This document shows, piece after piece, positions 1-9,919 of a DNA stretch of 64,000 nt. This stretch comes from Novosphingobium sp. 9U (GTDB lineage: Bacteria; Pseudomonadota; Alphaproteobacteria; Sphingomonadales; Sphingomonadaceae): contig NZ_LR732469.1 of NCBI RefSeq assembly GCF_902506425.1, positions 1 through 64,000 of the forward strand, given 5' to 3'. Numbering within the stretch: the first letter of the stretch is position 1; every line of letters starts with the position of its first letter. Under the pieces are notes generated by a model. The model saw nothing but the letters and a program-made list of their open reading frames with translations, was not told where the DNA came from and did no database searches. The position numbers and the translations under genes are program-made.

Positions 1-19
1 CCTCCCCGAATCGGGGAGG
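1..19. repeat. Short perfect palindrome downstream of fabF
   Basis: CCTCCCCGA is followed by one base and its exact reverse complement TCGGGGAGG. It lies 27 bp past the fabF stop and could terminate fabF transcription, although no clear T-run follows in the fabF direction inside the window. Its core CCTCCCC/GGGGAGG recurs near 49.18 kb, and a close variant lies near 6.01 kb, so it may belong to a small family of dispersed intergenic palindromes. Confidence 0.6.
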
Positions 20-45
20 ACAAGGGATCCCTCGCGCCCAAAGCC

Positions 46-1308
<1,263 letters not shown>

Positions 1309-1316
1309 GCAACTCT

Positions 1317-1362
1317 CCGGTATAACGATAGGCCGGTATCACGATAGGGCCGGTAAAAACGG
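1317..1362. repeat. Direct repeats of ~16 bp in the fabF leader
   Basis: Two adjacent 16-bp units (1317-1332, CCGGTATAACGATAGG; 1333-1348, CCGGTATCACGATAGG) differ at one base. A third partial unit (CCGGTAAAAACGG) starts at 1350, and a related CCCGTATAACG lies at 1387-1397. They sit 9-55 bp upstream of the fabF start codon, between acpP and fabF. They could be operator half-sites or slipped-strand duplications; no known regulator is recognised. Confidence 0.6.
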
Positions 1363-1400
1363 ATTTGGCCGTGGAAACTTCTCTGGCCCGTATAACGCAA

Positions 1401-1430
1401 CAGGCTCAACCCCCGTGGGAGCCGAGCCTG
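1401..1430 (-). terminator. Stem-loop between acpP and fabF
   Basis: CAGGCTC (1401-1407) pairs perfectly with GAGCCTG (1424-1430) around a 16-nt loop. It lies about 70 bp after the acpP stop. There is no strong T-run, so it is more likely a partial terminator or mRNA 3'-end stabiliser that lets acpP outrun fabF expression than a full terminator. Confidence 0.4.
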
Positions 1431-1499
1431 CCGGTATCAGTATTCCCCCTCTGCCGTCACGACAGTTGCCTGCAAAGGCCGGAGGTCAGACGCGGGCGA

Positions 1500-1736
1500 T
1501 CAGCCCTTGTTCTCTTCGATGTACTTGATCGCGTCGGACACCGTGCTGATCTTCTCAGCCGCATCGTCCGGGATCTCGACGCCGAATTCCTCTTCGAAGG
1601 CCATGACCAGCTCGACGATGTCGAGGCTGTCCGCACCCAGATCGTCGATGAAGCTGGCGTCCTCGGTAACCTTGTCAGCCTCGACGCCCAGGTGTTCGAC
1701 GACGATCTTCTTAACCCGATCGGCGGTATCGCTCAT
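1500..1736 (-). CDS. acpP: Acyl carrier protein
   Basis: This is the 78-aa acidic carrier that holds growing acyl chains on a 4'-phosphopantetheine arm. The attachment serine is S37 in the invariant GADSLD motif, followed by helix II residues [13 protein letters not shown]. The start [10 protein letters not shown] is typical, and an AAGGGG ribosome-binding site lies about 7 nt upstream. The gene precedes fabF and follows the DUF1993 gene by 155 bp. fabD and fabG, which often precede acpP, are not adjacent, so this is a split fab cluster. Confidence 0.98.
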   Translation of the reverse strand: MSDTADRVKKIVVEHLGVEADKVTEDASFIDDLGADSLDIVELVMAFEEEFGVEIPDDAAEKISTVSDAIKYIEENKG

Positions 1737-1891
1737 GTATTGACCCCTTAAGAAGCGGAGGTTGGATATCTGCCAGCCGCCCTAATGGGCGTGCGGCGTG
1801 CTGGCAAGCCTTGCGGCAATGTTCGGTTCATGTGGCGGGTCGGTGCGAGTGGCGCAAGCCCTTCCCGGCGGGAGATCGCGATTGCCGGACG

Positions 1892-2455
1892 TCAAGCCTC
1901 GGCCGGCGCCTGGCGCATGAACGGAAGCATGTGCGGGATATAGTCCGCCTTGCCGATGTTGACCCCGGCGTTACGCAGGATCGCGTAGGCAGTCATGACG
2001 TGGAAGTAGAACTGGCCGAGCGCCCAGTCGCGCGCATACTGCAGTGCGGTCAGGTCGAAGACCATGCCGATCGGCAGCGCATGCGCGATCGGGCTTTGCG
2101 GGTCGACGTCCAGAGCGTCGGGCGCAAGCGCATCCAGCACCGCCATGGTCTGGGCGATGCGGGCTTGCGCATCTGCGATCGACCCGGGCTGCGCATCCGC
2201 GTTGCGGCCCTCGCCCAGCAGCTCGGCGACCGCCGGTGGGTAGTCCAGGCCACGAAGCCGATGCACGGCCTCCAGCGCCTGCACGCAAGCGAAGCGTACC
2301 TGCGTAGACAGCGGGAACATATCCGGCGCAAGCCGAGCGCCGGGCAGTGCCTTGGCCTCCTCGACCGACAGCTGAGCATCCGCCTTGTCGAGCCAGCCGG
2401 ACAATGCACCCAGCATCTGGGTGAAAGTCGGCACGAGCAGGTTCGTGATAGACAT
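1892..2455 (-). CDS. DUF1993 family protein
   Basis: The 187-aa soluble protein has the DUF1993 pattern: an N-terminal SITNLLVPTFTQML segment, a middle stretch with ARLAPDMFPLSTQV, and a C-terminal FHVMTAYAILRNAGV followed by KADY near the end. Members are helical and thought to resemble DinB-type four-helix bundles; no enzymatic role is established. It starts 19 nt after the aspS stop with a good AAGGAT site, so it is probably co-transcribed with aspS. Function unknown. Confidence 0.85.
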   Translation of the reverse strand: MSITNLLVPTFTQMLGALSGWLDKADAQLSVEEAKALPGARLAPDMFPLSTQVRFACVQALEAVHRLRGLDYPPAVAELLGEGRNADAQPGSIADAQARIAQTMAVLDALAPDALDVDPQSPIAHALPIGMVFDLTALQYARDWALGQFYFHVMTAYAILRNAGVNIGKADYIPHMLPFMRQAPAEA

Positions 2456-2474
2456 CGTCAGATCCTTGCAGTGA

Positions 2475-4301
2475 CTATCCAGCGTCCGGCGCGACGAGCT
2501 TGTTGGTGGCGACAGCTGCTGCCTTCACCGGCTCCACCACCCGCATGTGCAGCTCGCGCAGCTGCTTGGGCTCGGCGGGCGTGGGCGCACCCATCAGGAG
2601 GTCCTCGGCGCGCTGGTTCATCGGGAACAAGCTGATCTCGCGCAGGTTCTGCACGCCGCACAGCAGCATGACGATGCGATCGATGCCCGCGGCCATGCCA
2701 CCGTGAGGCGGCGCGCCGTACTGGAAAGCACGGTAGAGGCCGCCGAAGCGCTCCTCTACATCCGCCTTCGACAGACCGACCAGCTCGAATGCCTTGACCA
2801 TCAACTCCGGACTCTGGTTGCGGATCGAGCCCGAGGCGATCTCGTAGCCGTTGCACACGAGATCGTACTGGAACGCCTTGATGCTCAGCGGATCGCTGCC
2901 CTCCAGCGCTTCCATCCCGCCCTGCGGCATGGAAAACGGGTTGTGAGCAAAATCGACCTTCTTGTTGTCCTCGTCCCATTCGTAGAACGGGAAATCGACG
3001 ATCCAGGCGAGCTCGAAACGATCCTTGTCGATCAGGCCCAGGCTGTCGGCGACGCGGGTGCGGGCGAGGCCGGCGAGCTTGGCCGCCTGCTCTTCCTTGC
3101 CAGCGGCGAAGAAGAGTCCGTCGTCGGGCCCGAGACCCAGCGCATCATAGAGCGCCGCCATCTTTTCCGGACCATGGTTCTTGGCGATCGGGCCGCCGAA
3201 CTCGCCGCCCTTGCGGGTGACGTAGCCCAGGCCGGCGTGGCCCTCGGCACGGGCCCAATCGTTCATCTCGTCGAAGAACTTGCGGCTCTTCTCGGCGGTG
3301 CCCGGCGCCGGGATCGCGCGGACCACGCCGCCCGATCCGACGATCTTCTCGAACAGACCGAAGCCGGACTGGGTGAACTCGGAACTGACGTCGCGGATGA
3401 TCAGCGGATTACGCAGATCGGGCTTGTCGCTGCCGTAGTCCAGCATTGCCTGTGCGTGCGGGATGCGGCGGAACTGACCCGTGGGCGTGACCGACTTGCC
3501 TTCTGCAAACGCCTCGAACACCTGGCCGATCACCGGCTCCATTGTCTCCCAGACTTCCTCCTGGGTGACGAAGCTCATCTCCAGGTCGAGCTGGTAGAAC
3601 TCGCCCGGCAGGCGGTCGGCGCGCGGGTCCTCGTCGCGGAAGCAGGGCGCGATCTGGAAATAGCGGTCGAAACCGGCGACCATCAGCAGTTGCTTGTACT
3701 GCTGCGGTGCCTGCGGCAGCGCGTAGAACTTGCCGGGATGGATGCGGCTGGGCACCAGGAAGTCGCGCGCGCCCTCGGGGCTCGACGCCGTGAGGATTGG
3801 CGTCGAATATTCCGTGAAACCAGCGTCTTCCATGCGGTTGCGCATGTCGCGGATGATCTTGGTGCGCGTGACGATGTTGGCGTGCAGCGTCTCGCGGCGC
3901 AGGTCGAGGAAGCGGTACTTGAGGCGGATGTCCTCCGGGTACTCCTGCTCGCCGGCAACCGGCATCGGAAGTTCCTCGGCGCGGCTGAGCACGGTCACCG
4001 CGCGGGCGAAGACCTCGATCTCACCAGTGGCGAGGTTGGGGTTCACCGTGGCGGCAGCGCGGGCTTTCACCTCGCCTTCGATGGTGACGACGCTTTCCAC
4101 GCGCACAGCTTCGAGGATCGGCAGCGCAGGGCTGTCGCTGTCGGCGACCACCTGAGTGATGCCGTAATGGTCACGAAGATCCACGAAGAGCACGCCGCCA
4201 TGATCGCGCTTGCGGTGAACCCAGCCCGAGAGGCGGACCGTCTCGCCGGTCGCGGCAGCACTCAGCGCGCCGCAGGTGTGGGAACGATAGGGATGGGTCA
4301 T
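2475..4301 (-). CDS. aspS: Aspartyl-tRNA synthetase
   Basis: This 608-aa class II synthetase charges tRNA-Asp. It has an N-terminal OB-fold anticodon domain ([21 protein letters not shown]), a class II core with [17 protein letters not shown] and [10 protein letters not shown], the bacterial GAD insertion, and C-terminal motif 3 (GIDRIVML). The start chosen is [11 protein letters not shown] at 4301, preceded by AAGAAGAG; the frame is open further upstream, but that extension lacks family similarity. Many alphaproteobacterial AspRS enzymes also charge tRNA-Asn, and sequence alone here does not settle that. It is divergent from the 79-aa gene at 4476. Confidence 0.97.
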   Translation of the reverse strand: MTHPYRSHTCGALSAAATGETVRLSGWVHRKRDHGGVLFVDLRDHYGITQVVADSDSPALPILEAVRVESVVTIEGEVKARAAATVNPNLATGEIEVFARAVTVLSRAEELPMPVAGEQEYPEDIRLKYRFLDLRRETLHANIVTRTKIIRDMRNRMEDAGFTEYSTPILTASSPEGARDFLVPSRIHPGKFYALPQAPQQYKQLLMVAGFDRYFQIAPCFRDEDPRADRLPGEFYQLDLEMSFVTQEEVWETMEPVIGQVFEAFAEGKSVTPTGQFRRIPHAQAMLDYGSDKPDLRNPLIIRDVSSEFTQSGFGLFEKIVGSGGVVRAIPAPGTAEKSRKFFDEMNDWARAEGHAGLGYVTRKGGEFGGPIAKNHGPEKMAALYDALGLGPDDGLFFAAGKEEQAAKLAGLARTRVADSLGLIDKDRFELAWIVDFPFYEWDEDNKKVDFAHNPFSMPQGGMEALEGSDPLSIKAFQYDLVCNGYEIASGSIRNQSPELMVKAFELVGLSKADVEERFGGLYRAFQYGAPPHGGMAAGIDRIVMLLCGVQNLREISLFPMNQRAEDLLMGAPTPAEPKQLRELHMRVVEPVKAAAVATNKLVAPDAG

Positions 4302-4475
4302 GGCTCTTCTTATTTGATCAGATTGAATAAGCAGCGCCCCTAGTCGAGGCGAACTACGATTTCCAGCGGCCACGTCGTGCCGGCGCATCCTGCGGCGGTC
4401 GGTAACCTCGGCGTAACCATTGGCCGGCTATTCGGCCTGATCCCGAAAAGGGTCGCAAACACAAGAAGGTACGCC

Positions 4476-4715
4476 ATGAAGCCGCTCGACGCCGGGGATT
4501 TCGTCCCCGCTCTCGACCTTGCTGAAACATTCGCTGCGGAGATCGAGTCCGGCGAATATGTGATCGACAGCTTCGGCCAGCTGCAGTTCGCTCCGGCCGC
4601 CCGCGCGCCGAGCGGCGCGGAACTGCGCCGGCGTCTGATCACGCCCGAAGCCATCGCCGCGATCACTGCGGAAGAACCGAAGAAGACGCTGCTGCAGCGG
4701 CTGTTGCGGCGATAA
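4476..4715 (+). CDS. Small conserved-looking hypothetical protein
   Basis: A 79-aa acidic protein beginning MKPLDAGDFVPALDLAE, with an AGAAGG ribosome-binding site 7 nt upstream. The C-terminal half (LITPEAIAAITAEEPKKTL, ending in LQRLLRR) looks like an amphipathic helix. There are no cysteines and no membrane segment. It lies between divergent aspS and rnd, 94 bp before rnd, and may share its transcript. Codon use matches the neighbours. The frame is open 33 codons further upstream, but that part reads as non-coding. No function can be assigned. Confidence 0.65.
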   Translation: MKPLDAGDFVPALDLAETFAAEIESGEYVIDSFGQLQFAPAARAPSGAELRRRLITPEAIAAITAEEPKKTLLQRLLRR

Positions 4716-4809
4716 GCCGCAAGACAAGGCTCCTCAACAACATCTTCACCGTCGATGGGCGAAGAAGCGCCGTTGATTGCGCGCAGTGTTGAGCGTAACC
4801 GCTTCGGCC

Positions 4810-6000
4810 ATGCAAATTCACCCGTTGATTACGAAAAGCGAAGATCTGGCCGCCTTGTGCGAACGCCTGGCGCAAGCGGAGTTCGTTGCAGTTGATACCG
4901 AGTTCATGCGTGAGAACACGTATTGGCCGGAACTCTGCCTGGTCCAGATCGCAGATACCAAGGAAGCCGCGGCGATCGATCCGCTGGCGCAGGGCCTTGA
5001 TCTGCAGCCCTTGTGGGACCTGCTGACCAACAACGAGGACGTGCTCAAGGTCTTCCACGCCGGCGGCCAGGACGTGGAGATCATCTACAACTTCACGAAC
5101 CGCACGCCCCACCCGATCTTCGACACCCAGATCGCGCAGATGGCGATCAGCCAGTCCGAGCAGATCGGCTATTCGAACCTGGTCGAATCGTGGCTGGGCC
5201 TGACGATCGACAAGGGCGCGCGCTTTACCGACTGGTCGCGTCGTCCGCTGACCGAGCGGCAGATTGAATATGCCATCGGTGACGTCACGCACCTCGCCAA
5301 AATCTTCCCTAGGATGCTCAAGCGGCTGATCAAGACCGATCGCGGCGAGTGGCTGGACCAGGAAATGGAAAAGCTGGCCGATCCGGAGAATTACCGGAAC
5401 GATCCCTCTGTGGCTTGGAAGCGGATCAAGGCCGCCGGGCGCAACGCCGGGGTGCTCGGCCGCCTCAAGGCCATCGCCGCCTGGCGCGAGCAGGAGGCGC
5501 GCAGCAAGAACATCCCGCGCGGCCGCATCGCGCGCGACGAGACGCTGGCGGACCTCGCCAGCCACCCGCCCAAGGCTCAGGCGGACCTGGCGAAAGTGCG
5601 CGGGCTGTCGGCGGGCTGGAAGGACAACGAGATCGGCAAGCGGCTGATGCAGGCGCTCGCAACCTCCGAGCCGCTGCCCGACGAGGAATTGCCACCCCGC
5701 ACGCCGCGCGGCGCACCGCTCGGCAAGGAAGGCTCGCTGGTGGCGGACCTGCTGAAGCTGCTGCTAAAGATCCGCGCGCGCGAGATCGACGTCGCCTCTC
5801 GCCTGCTGGCTCGCAGCGAAGAGCTGGAGCTGCTGGCCGCGGGCGTGCGCAAGAACCTGGCGATGCTGGAAGGCTGGCGCTTCAAGACGTTCGGCAAGGA
5901 TGCGCTCGATCTGGTCGAGGGCAAGCTGGCGTTTGCAGTGGTCGATGGTCGGCTCAAGATGACCCACGTCGACGACACGGTGGAGCCGGCGCCGGAGTAA
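4810..6000 (+). CDS. rnd: Ribonuclease D
   Basis: A 3'-5' exoribonuclease that trims tRNA precursors and other small RNAs. The DEDD nuclease domain occupies roughly residues 1-170, with VDTEFMRENTYWP (Exo I), VFHAGGQDVEI (Exo II) and YAIGDVTHL (Exo III), which supply the metal-binding acidic residues. HRDC-type helical regions follow (WREQEARSKNIPRGRI). The start MQIHPLITK at 4810 is preferred over an in-frame ATG 11 codons upstream, because RNase D proteins usually begin close to this point. Length of 396 aa is normal. A short hairpin follows the stop. Confidence 0.95.
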   Translation: MQIHPLITKSEDLAALCERLAQAEFVAVDTEFMRENTYWPELCLVQIADTKEAAAIDPLAQGLDLQPLWDLLTNNEDVLKVFHAGGQDVEIIYNFTNRTPHPIFDTQIAQMAISQSEQIGYSNLVESWLGLTIDKGARFTDWSRRPLTERQIEYAIGDVTHLAKIFPRMLKRLIKTDRGEWLDQEMEKLADPENYRNDPSVAWKRIKAAGRNAGVLGRLKAIAAWREQEARSKNIPRGRIARDETLADLASHPPKAQADLAKVRGLSAGWKDNEIGKRLMQALATSEPLPDEELPPRTPRGAPLGKEGSLVADLLKLLLKIRAREIDVASRLLARSEELELLAAGVRKNLAMLEGWRFKTFGKDALDLVEGKLAFAVVDGRLKMTHVDDTVEPAPE

Positions 6001-6005
6001 CTGTC

Positions 6006-6022
6006 CTCCCCGGTACGGGGAG
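6006..6022. repeat. Short palindrome after rnd
   Basis: CTCCCCG, a GTA loop and CGGGGAG form a 7-bp perfect hairpin starting 6 bp after the rnd stop. The core resembles the palindrome at 1-19. It may act as a terminator or 3'-end stabiliser; an A-rich tail (AACAAA) but no T-run follows. Confidence 0.5.
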
Positions 6023-6073
6023 AACAAAGTGGCCACTTGGCGCACCGCTTCGCACGGTGCATAGCCTGCGCCC

Positions 6074-6970
6074 GTGACCGTCTACCAGCCCACGCTCAAG
6101 CAGCTCCAGTATCTCGTCTCGCTCCACGAGCACGGCCACTTTGGCCGCGCCGCCGACGCGAGCTTTGTCTCGCAATCGACGCTCTCGGCCGGCCTGCGCG
6201 ATCTCGAGGCGCTGCTGGGCGTCACCCTGGTAGAGCGCACCAAGCGCGCGGTGCGCTTCACTCCGCTTGGCAATGCCGTGGTCGAGAAGGCCCACCGCAT
6301 CCTGCGCGAGACCGAGGAACTATCCGACCTCATCCAGTCGAGCGGCAAGCCGCTTGCCGGAGAGCTGCGGATGAGCGTGATTCCCACCATCGCTCCGTTC
6401 CTGCTCCCTCGCATGCTCCCCCGCCTGCGCCGCGAGCGCCCCAACCTCAAGTTGTTCCTGCGCGAGGAACCGAGCGCCGCTGCGATCGAGTCGCTCCACC
6501 ACGGCCGCGCCGATTGCGTCCTGCTCGCTCTCCCCTACGCGACCGGCGAAGTGGAGAAGGAGACGATCGAACTCGACGCGTTCTTCGTCGCCTTCCCAAA
6601 GGACGACCCGCGCAACATCCCCGCCGAGATCGAGCCCGAGCTGATCGACGAGCATCGCCTGCTGATGCTGGAGGACGGTCACTGCCTCAAGGACCACGCG
6701 CTCGCGGCCTGCAACCGGCCCGAGCTGCGCGCCTCGGCGACGATGATCGGCACCTCGCTGCACACGCTGGTGCAGATGGTCGACAACGGCCTGGGCCTGA
6801 CGATGCTACCCGAGATGGCGCTCGACGCCGGCATCCTCAACGGCACCAACGTCGTCGCCAAGCCCCTCCACTCGCCCAACGCCAACCGCGAGATCGCACT
6901 GGTCTGGCGCCGCAATTCACCTCGCTCCGACGAATTCCGGCTGCTCGCGGACGAGTTGCGCGCGGGTTAG
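6074..6970 (+). CDS. oxyR: OxyR-type hydrogen-peroxide-responsive LysR regulator
   Basis: A 298-aa LysR-family activator. Residues 1-65 form the winged helix-turn-helix (LKQLQYLVSLHEHGHFGRAA, VSQSTLSAGLRDLE). The effector domain holds the OxyR redox pair C204 and C213 in GHCLKDHALAAC; the nine-residue spacing matches E. coli C199/C208, which form a disulfide on peroxide exposure. SVIPTIAPFLLPRMLP is also OxyR-like. It starts with GTG about 70 bp after rnd and may be read from the same direction. Its stop overlaps the converging DUF2256 gene by 4 bp. No katG or ahpC lies nearby. Confidence 0.93.
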   Translation: MTVYQPTLKQLQYLVSLHEHGHFGRAADASFVSQSTLSAGLRDLEALLGVTLVERTKRAVRFTPLGNAVVEKAHRILRETEELSDLIQSSGKPLAGELRMSVIPTIAPFLLPRMLPRLRRERPNLKLFLREEPSAAAIESLHHGRADCVLLALPYATGEVEKETIELDAFFVAFPKDDPRNIPAEIEPELIDEHRLLMLEDGHCLKDHALAACNRPELRASATMIGTSLHTLVQMVDNGLGLTMLPEMALDAGILNGTNVVAKPLHSPNANREIALVWRRNSPRSDEFRLLADELRAG

Positions 6971-7128
6971 CTATTCCCGCTAGGACCCTTCGTGGCACCC
7001 TGCCGGCGGCAGCGATCCGAGCAGAACTTCACGTTATCCCAGTCCCGCTCCCACTTCTTGCGCCATGCGAACGGGCGCGCGCACGCGACGCAGACCTTCG
7101 TGGGCAAATTGAGCTTCTTGTGCGCCAT
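6967..7128 (-). CDS. DUF2256 family small zinc-finger-like protein
   Basis: A 53-aa ORF beginning MAHKKLNLPTKVCVACARPF. Four cysteines in VCVAC and KFCSDRC, with a basic WRKKWERDW segment between them, give the treble-clef/zinc-ribbon pattern of DUF2256 (C13, C16, C36, C40). The function of the family is unknown. It converges on oxyR, and the two stop codons share the bases CTAA/TTAG, a 4-bp tail-to-tail overlap. The start is preceded by GAGCAGGC. Short length makes it easy to miss in annotation, but the cysteine pattern is convincing. Confidence 0.85.
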   Translation of the reverse strand: MAHKKLNLPTKVCVACARPFAWRKKWERDWDNVKFCSDRCRRQGATKGPSGNS

Positions 7129-7179
7129 GCCTGCTCAACGCGCGAATGGAACGATCGGGCTAGCAGCCTGCCCGCACCC

Positions 7180-7773
7180 TTAATCCATGTGCTTGAGGCC
7201 GACTCGCAGATAGTCCCAGCCGGTCACCAGCGTCAGCGCCGCCGCGGCCCATAGCGTGGTCAGCCCGACGGTATGCGGCACGTTGACGATCAGCGCGCCC
7301 AGATCGACGTTCCACCACGGCATCGCATGGCCCAGGATCAGCGCGCCCAGCGAGACGAGCTGGAAAGTGGTCTTCCACTTGGCGAGGCGGCTGACCGGCA
7401 CCGAAACCTGCAGCCCGCCCAGGAACTCGCGCAGGCCGGATACGGCGATCTCGCGCACCAGGATGATGAGGCCGGCGATGACATGCATGTCGCCGACGTA
7501 CGGCCCGGTCAAGATACCCTGCGCCGTCAGCACCAGGATGACCGCCGCAACCATGATCTTGTCGGCGATGGGATCGAGGAACACGCCCAGCCGCGACACC
7601 GCGCCACTCGACCGGGCGAGGTAACCGTCGAAATAGTCGGTGATCCCCATCAGGCAGTAGAGCGCGAATGCCATGCCATAGCCGGCTTCCCACTTGGGCC
7701 ACCACAGCAGGAACGCGAGCAGCGGCACCGCGAAGATGCGTGAGAGCGTGAGCAGATTCGGCAGGGTCAGCAT
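7180..7773 (-). CDS. pgsA: CDP-diacylglycerol--glycerol-3-phosphate 3-phosphatidyltransferase
   Basis: An inner-membrane enzyme making phosphatidylglycerol phosphate, the precursor of phosphatidylglycerol and cardiolipin. Residues 46-71 contain the full CDP-alcohol phosphotransferase signature: DYFDGYLAR, then G and D...D in LGVFLDPIADK. About five hydrophobic segments span the 197 aa. Start MLTLPNLLTLSR is the family start, with an AAGGGC site upstream. It is divergent from the LplT-like transporter gene, so the two phospholipid-related genes share a 138-bp regulatory interval. Confidence 0.96.
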   Translation of the reverse strand: MLTLPNLLTLSRIFAVPLLAFLLWWPKWEAGYGMAFALYCLMGITDYFDGYLARSSGAVSRLGVFLDPIADKIMVAAVILVLTAQGILTGPYVGDMHVIAGLIILVREIAVSGLREFLGGLQVSVPVSRLAKWKTTFQLVSLGALILGHAMPWWNVDLGALIVNVPHTVGLTTLWAAAALTLVTGWDYLRVGLKHMD

Positions 7774-7911
7774 GTGTCATAGCCCTTAGAGGCTGCGCCT
7801 CGTTCGTGGAAGCGGCGCTCTAAAATAGTCATGTCGCCGCAACCGGGGGTTGCCCGCAGGCCCGATAGCACTAAGTGTCCCGCAGCATTGGCAAGGCGCA
7901 TCGCAGGACGC

Positions 7912-9216
7912 ATGACGACATCGACCCAGCTTATCCGGGCGCGCCGCTTCCTGCCGCTCTTCGTCACGCAGTTGCTGGGCGCCTTCAACGACAACCTGTT
8001 CAAGAACGCTATGGTGTTCTTCGTGGTCTACTCGGTCTACAATTCCGAGACGGCGGAGATGTGGTTCAGCGCCGTCGCCTCGGGCGTGTTCGTAACGCCG
8101 TTCTTCCTGCTCTCGGCGCTCGCCGGCCAACTCGCCGACATGCGCGACAAGGCCCGCATCATCCGCATCGTCAAGGCGTGCGAGATCGGCATCATGACCG
8201 TCGGCGGTGCGGGGCTACTGCTTGCCTGGCAGGGCGTTGCGATCGGAACGCTGTCGATCCCGCTGATGCTGCTCGCACTGTTCGCCATGGGCGTGCACTC
8301 GACCTTCTTCGGCCCGATCAAGTACGCGATCTTGCCCCAGCACCTGAACCAGAACGAAGTGCTGGCCGGCACCGGCTTGGTCGAGGCGGGCACCTACATG
8401 GCCGTGCTCGCGGGCACGATCGTCGCCGGGTGGATCGGCGTGCATTGGGCCGCGCTGGGTGTGATCGTGGTGGCGCTGATCGGCTTCTTCACTGCGCGTT
8501 TCGTGCCACCCGCACCGGCCCAAGGCAAAGTCGAACCGATCGACTTCAACATCCTGCGCTCCTCTTTCAAGCTCATCTCCCACACCGTGCACGACCGGCG
8601 GGTGTTCCTGGCGATCGTGGCGATCAGCATTTTCTGGGCCATCTGCACGATCCTGTTCGTGCAGTTCACCCCGCTCGCCAAGAACGTCCTGAGCGCCAGC
8701 AAGGAAGTGGCAAGCCTCTTCCTGGTCATCTTCTCGGTAGGCGTCGCGATCGGCTCGGTATCGATCAACGCGCTGCTGAAAGGGACCGTCTCGGCGCGCT
8801 ACTCACCTATATCGGTAATCGCCATGGGCGGATTTCTGGTCGCCTTCGAAGCCATCTGCAGCGATTGGCAGGCGAGCACGACGATGATGGACGTGCCCAC
8901 CTTTATCGCCCACCCGCTGGCGCCCATGCTGCTGCTGGCGCTGCTGGGTATCGCAGTGTCTGGCGGCATGTTCGTCGTGCCCCTCTACGCTTTCCTGACG
9001 ACCTTCGTGGAAAAATCGCAGACCGCCCGCACGATCGCGGCGAACAACATCGTCAACTCGGGCGCCATGGTCGTGGGTGCGGTGTTCGCCGGGCTGCTCA
9101 GCCTTATAGGGCTCGCGGTGGTGAAGCAGTTGCTGGTGGTGGCGGTGTGCTGCCTACTGCCCGCGTGGTTCGGCTACGTCCTGCTGCGCGCCGAACGCGC
9201 CGCATTGCCGGCCTGA
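7912..9216 (+). CDS. LplT-like MFS transporter
   Basis: A 434-aa, 12-helix major facilitator. The N-terminus (FLPLFVTQLLGAFNDNLFKN) and the loop LADMRDKARIIR, with GPIKYAILPQHL later, are characteristic of lysophospholipid transporter LplT and of the transporter half of Aas fusion proteins. The likely role is flipping lysophospholipids inward for re-acylation, but no acyltransferase domain or gene is attached, so the substrate is inferred only. Start at 7912 follows an AGGA motif. The frame is open 27 codons further upstream, but the MFS homology begins at this ATG. Confidence 0.85.
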   Translation: MTTSTQLIRARRFLPLFVTQLLGAFNDNLFKNAMVFFVVYSVYNSETAEMWFSAVASGVFVTPFFLLSALAGQLADMRDKARIIRIVKACEIGIMTVGGAGLLLAWQGVAIGTLSIPLMLLALFAMGVHSTFFGPIKYAILPQHLNQNEVLAGTGLVEAGTYMAVLAGTIVAGWIGVHWAALGVIVVALIGFFTARFVPPAPAQGKVEPIDFNILRSSFKLISHTVHDRRVFLAIVAISIFWAICTILFVQFTPLAKNVLSASKEVASLFLVIFSVGVAIGSVSINALLKGTVSARYSPISVIAMGGFLVAFEAICSDWQASTTMMDVPTFIAHPLAPMLLLALLGIAVSGGMFVVPLYAFLTTFVEKSQTARTIAANNIVNSGAMVVGAVFAGLLSLIGLAVVKQLLVVAVCCLLPAWFGYVLLRAERAALPA

Positions 9217-9231
9217 CGCAGGCGCGGAGCT

Positions 9232-9450
9232 TCAGGCCAGGAACGCGGTAATCACCACGAAGGTCGCGCAATAGGTCGAGACCAGACTGCGCCAATCCTC
9301 GTTGAAGACCTGACGGAGCGAGCGCTCCCCTGCCTCTTCCGGCTCATCCGGATAGGGTCGAAAGACATGCGGCGGCAGCGATTGGCGAAAGGGATGACGC
9401 GCCTGTTCGGTAGTCAGGACCAAGGCGCGGCGGAGTGAGTTCGGCTTCAT
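9232..9450 (-). CDS. Small hypothetical protein with C-terminal hydrophobic segment
   Basis: A 72-aa ORF beginning MKPNSLRRALVLTTEQARHP. The middle is rich in Pro/Glu (YPDEPEEAGERSLRQVF) and the last 15 residues (STYCATFVVITAFLA) are hydrophobic, suggesting a tail anchor. It converges with the MFS gene 15 bp away. The ribosome-binding site is weak. Codon use fits the genome. The family was not recognised; a genuine small gene is likely but not certain. Confidence 0.55.
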   Translation of the reverse strand: MKPNSLRRALVLTTEQARHPFRQSLPPHVFRPYPDEPEEAGERSLRQVFNEDWRSLVSTYCATFVVITAFLA

Positions 9451-9596
9451 GCCACATGCTTAAGAATTCGTTACCGTGCGCGCCAGAGCCTTGAAATTGC
9501 TCGGCCCGGAATGGGACGTGGGCCAGTTCGCCTGTGGGTAGCGGGAACCACCTGGGGCAGGCGAAACCATGGCGTTCAGCCCGCACCGGTCACGAA

Positions 9597-9620
9597 AAAG
9601 GCCGCCCGAAGGCGGCCTTT
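9597..9620 (-). terminator. Strong intrinsic terminator of the csbD-like gene
   Basis: AAAGGCCGCC (9597-9606), a CGAA loop (TTCG on the transcribed strand) and GGCGGCCTTT (9611-9620) form a perfect 10-bp stem. On the minus strand it ends in CTTTTTC. It starts 23 bp after the csbD stop, and a stem topped by a TTCG tetraloop is a classic rho-independent structure. Confidence 0.9.
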
Positions 9621-9643
9621 CCATGTGACAATCTCTGCCAGGC

Positions 9644-9823
9644 TTAGATCGAGTCGCCCAGAGCGCCCTTGACCTTGCCCTTGAGCTGCTGGGCTTCGCC
9701 CTTGCGCTCCTGCGCCTTGCCTTCGGCGTTCAGCGCCGGATCGTCCTTGCCGGCGATCGCCTGCTTGACGTTGCCGGCTGCTTCATTCGCGAGGCCCTTG
9801 GCCTTGTCGGTCAGTTCACCCAT
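9644..9823 (-). CDS. CsbD family stress-response protein
   Basis: A 59-aa hydrophilic protein beginning MGELTDKAKGLANEAAGN. It shows the CsbD pattern of a repeated helix motif: KGLANEAAGNVKQAIAG, then KGEAQQLKGKVKGALG. CsbD-like proteins are abundant, general-stress-induced small proteins of unknown mechanism. A good AGGAG site lies 8 nt upstream of 9823; the open frame further upstream is not supported. It sits downstream of the EVE gene, with its own strong terminator, so it may form a separate short transcript. Confidence 0.9.
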   Translation of the reverse strand: MGELTDKAKGLANEAAGNVKQAIAGKDDPALNAEGKAQERKGEAQQLKGKVKGALGDSI

Positions 9824-9919
9824 GGTTTGTCTCCTTGGCTGTGACAGCCCAACCGGCTGCCGTCCCTCAAGAAACGGCCCTGTCCGTGATGGGTTGCGCC
9901 TGCGACAAATTAACACAGA

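Noticed and set aside
1317..1397. Repeats before fabF considered as a CRISPR array
   Set aside because: Units abut each other without unique spacers, the repeat is only 16 bp, and no cas genes are present.
2547..4343. 598-aa plus-strand ORF over aspS
   Set aside because: Pure shadow of aspS; the minus-strand frame carries all class II synthetase motifs.
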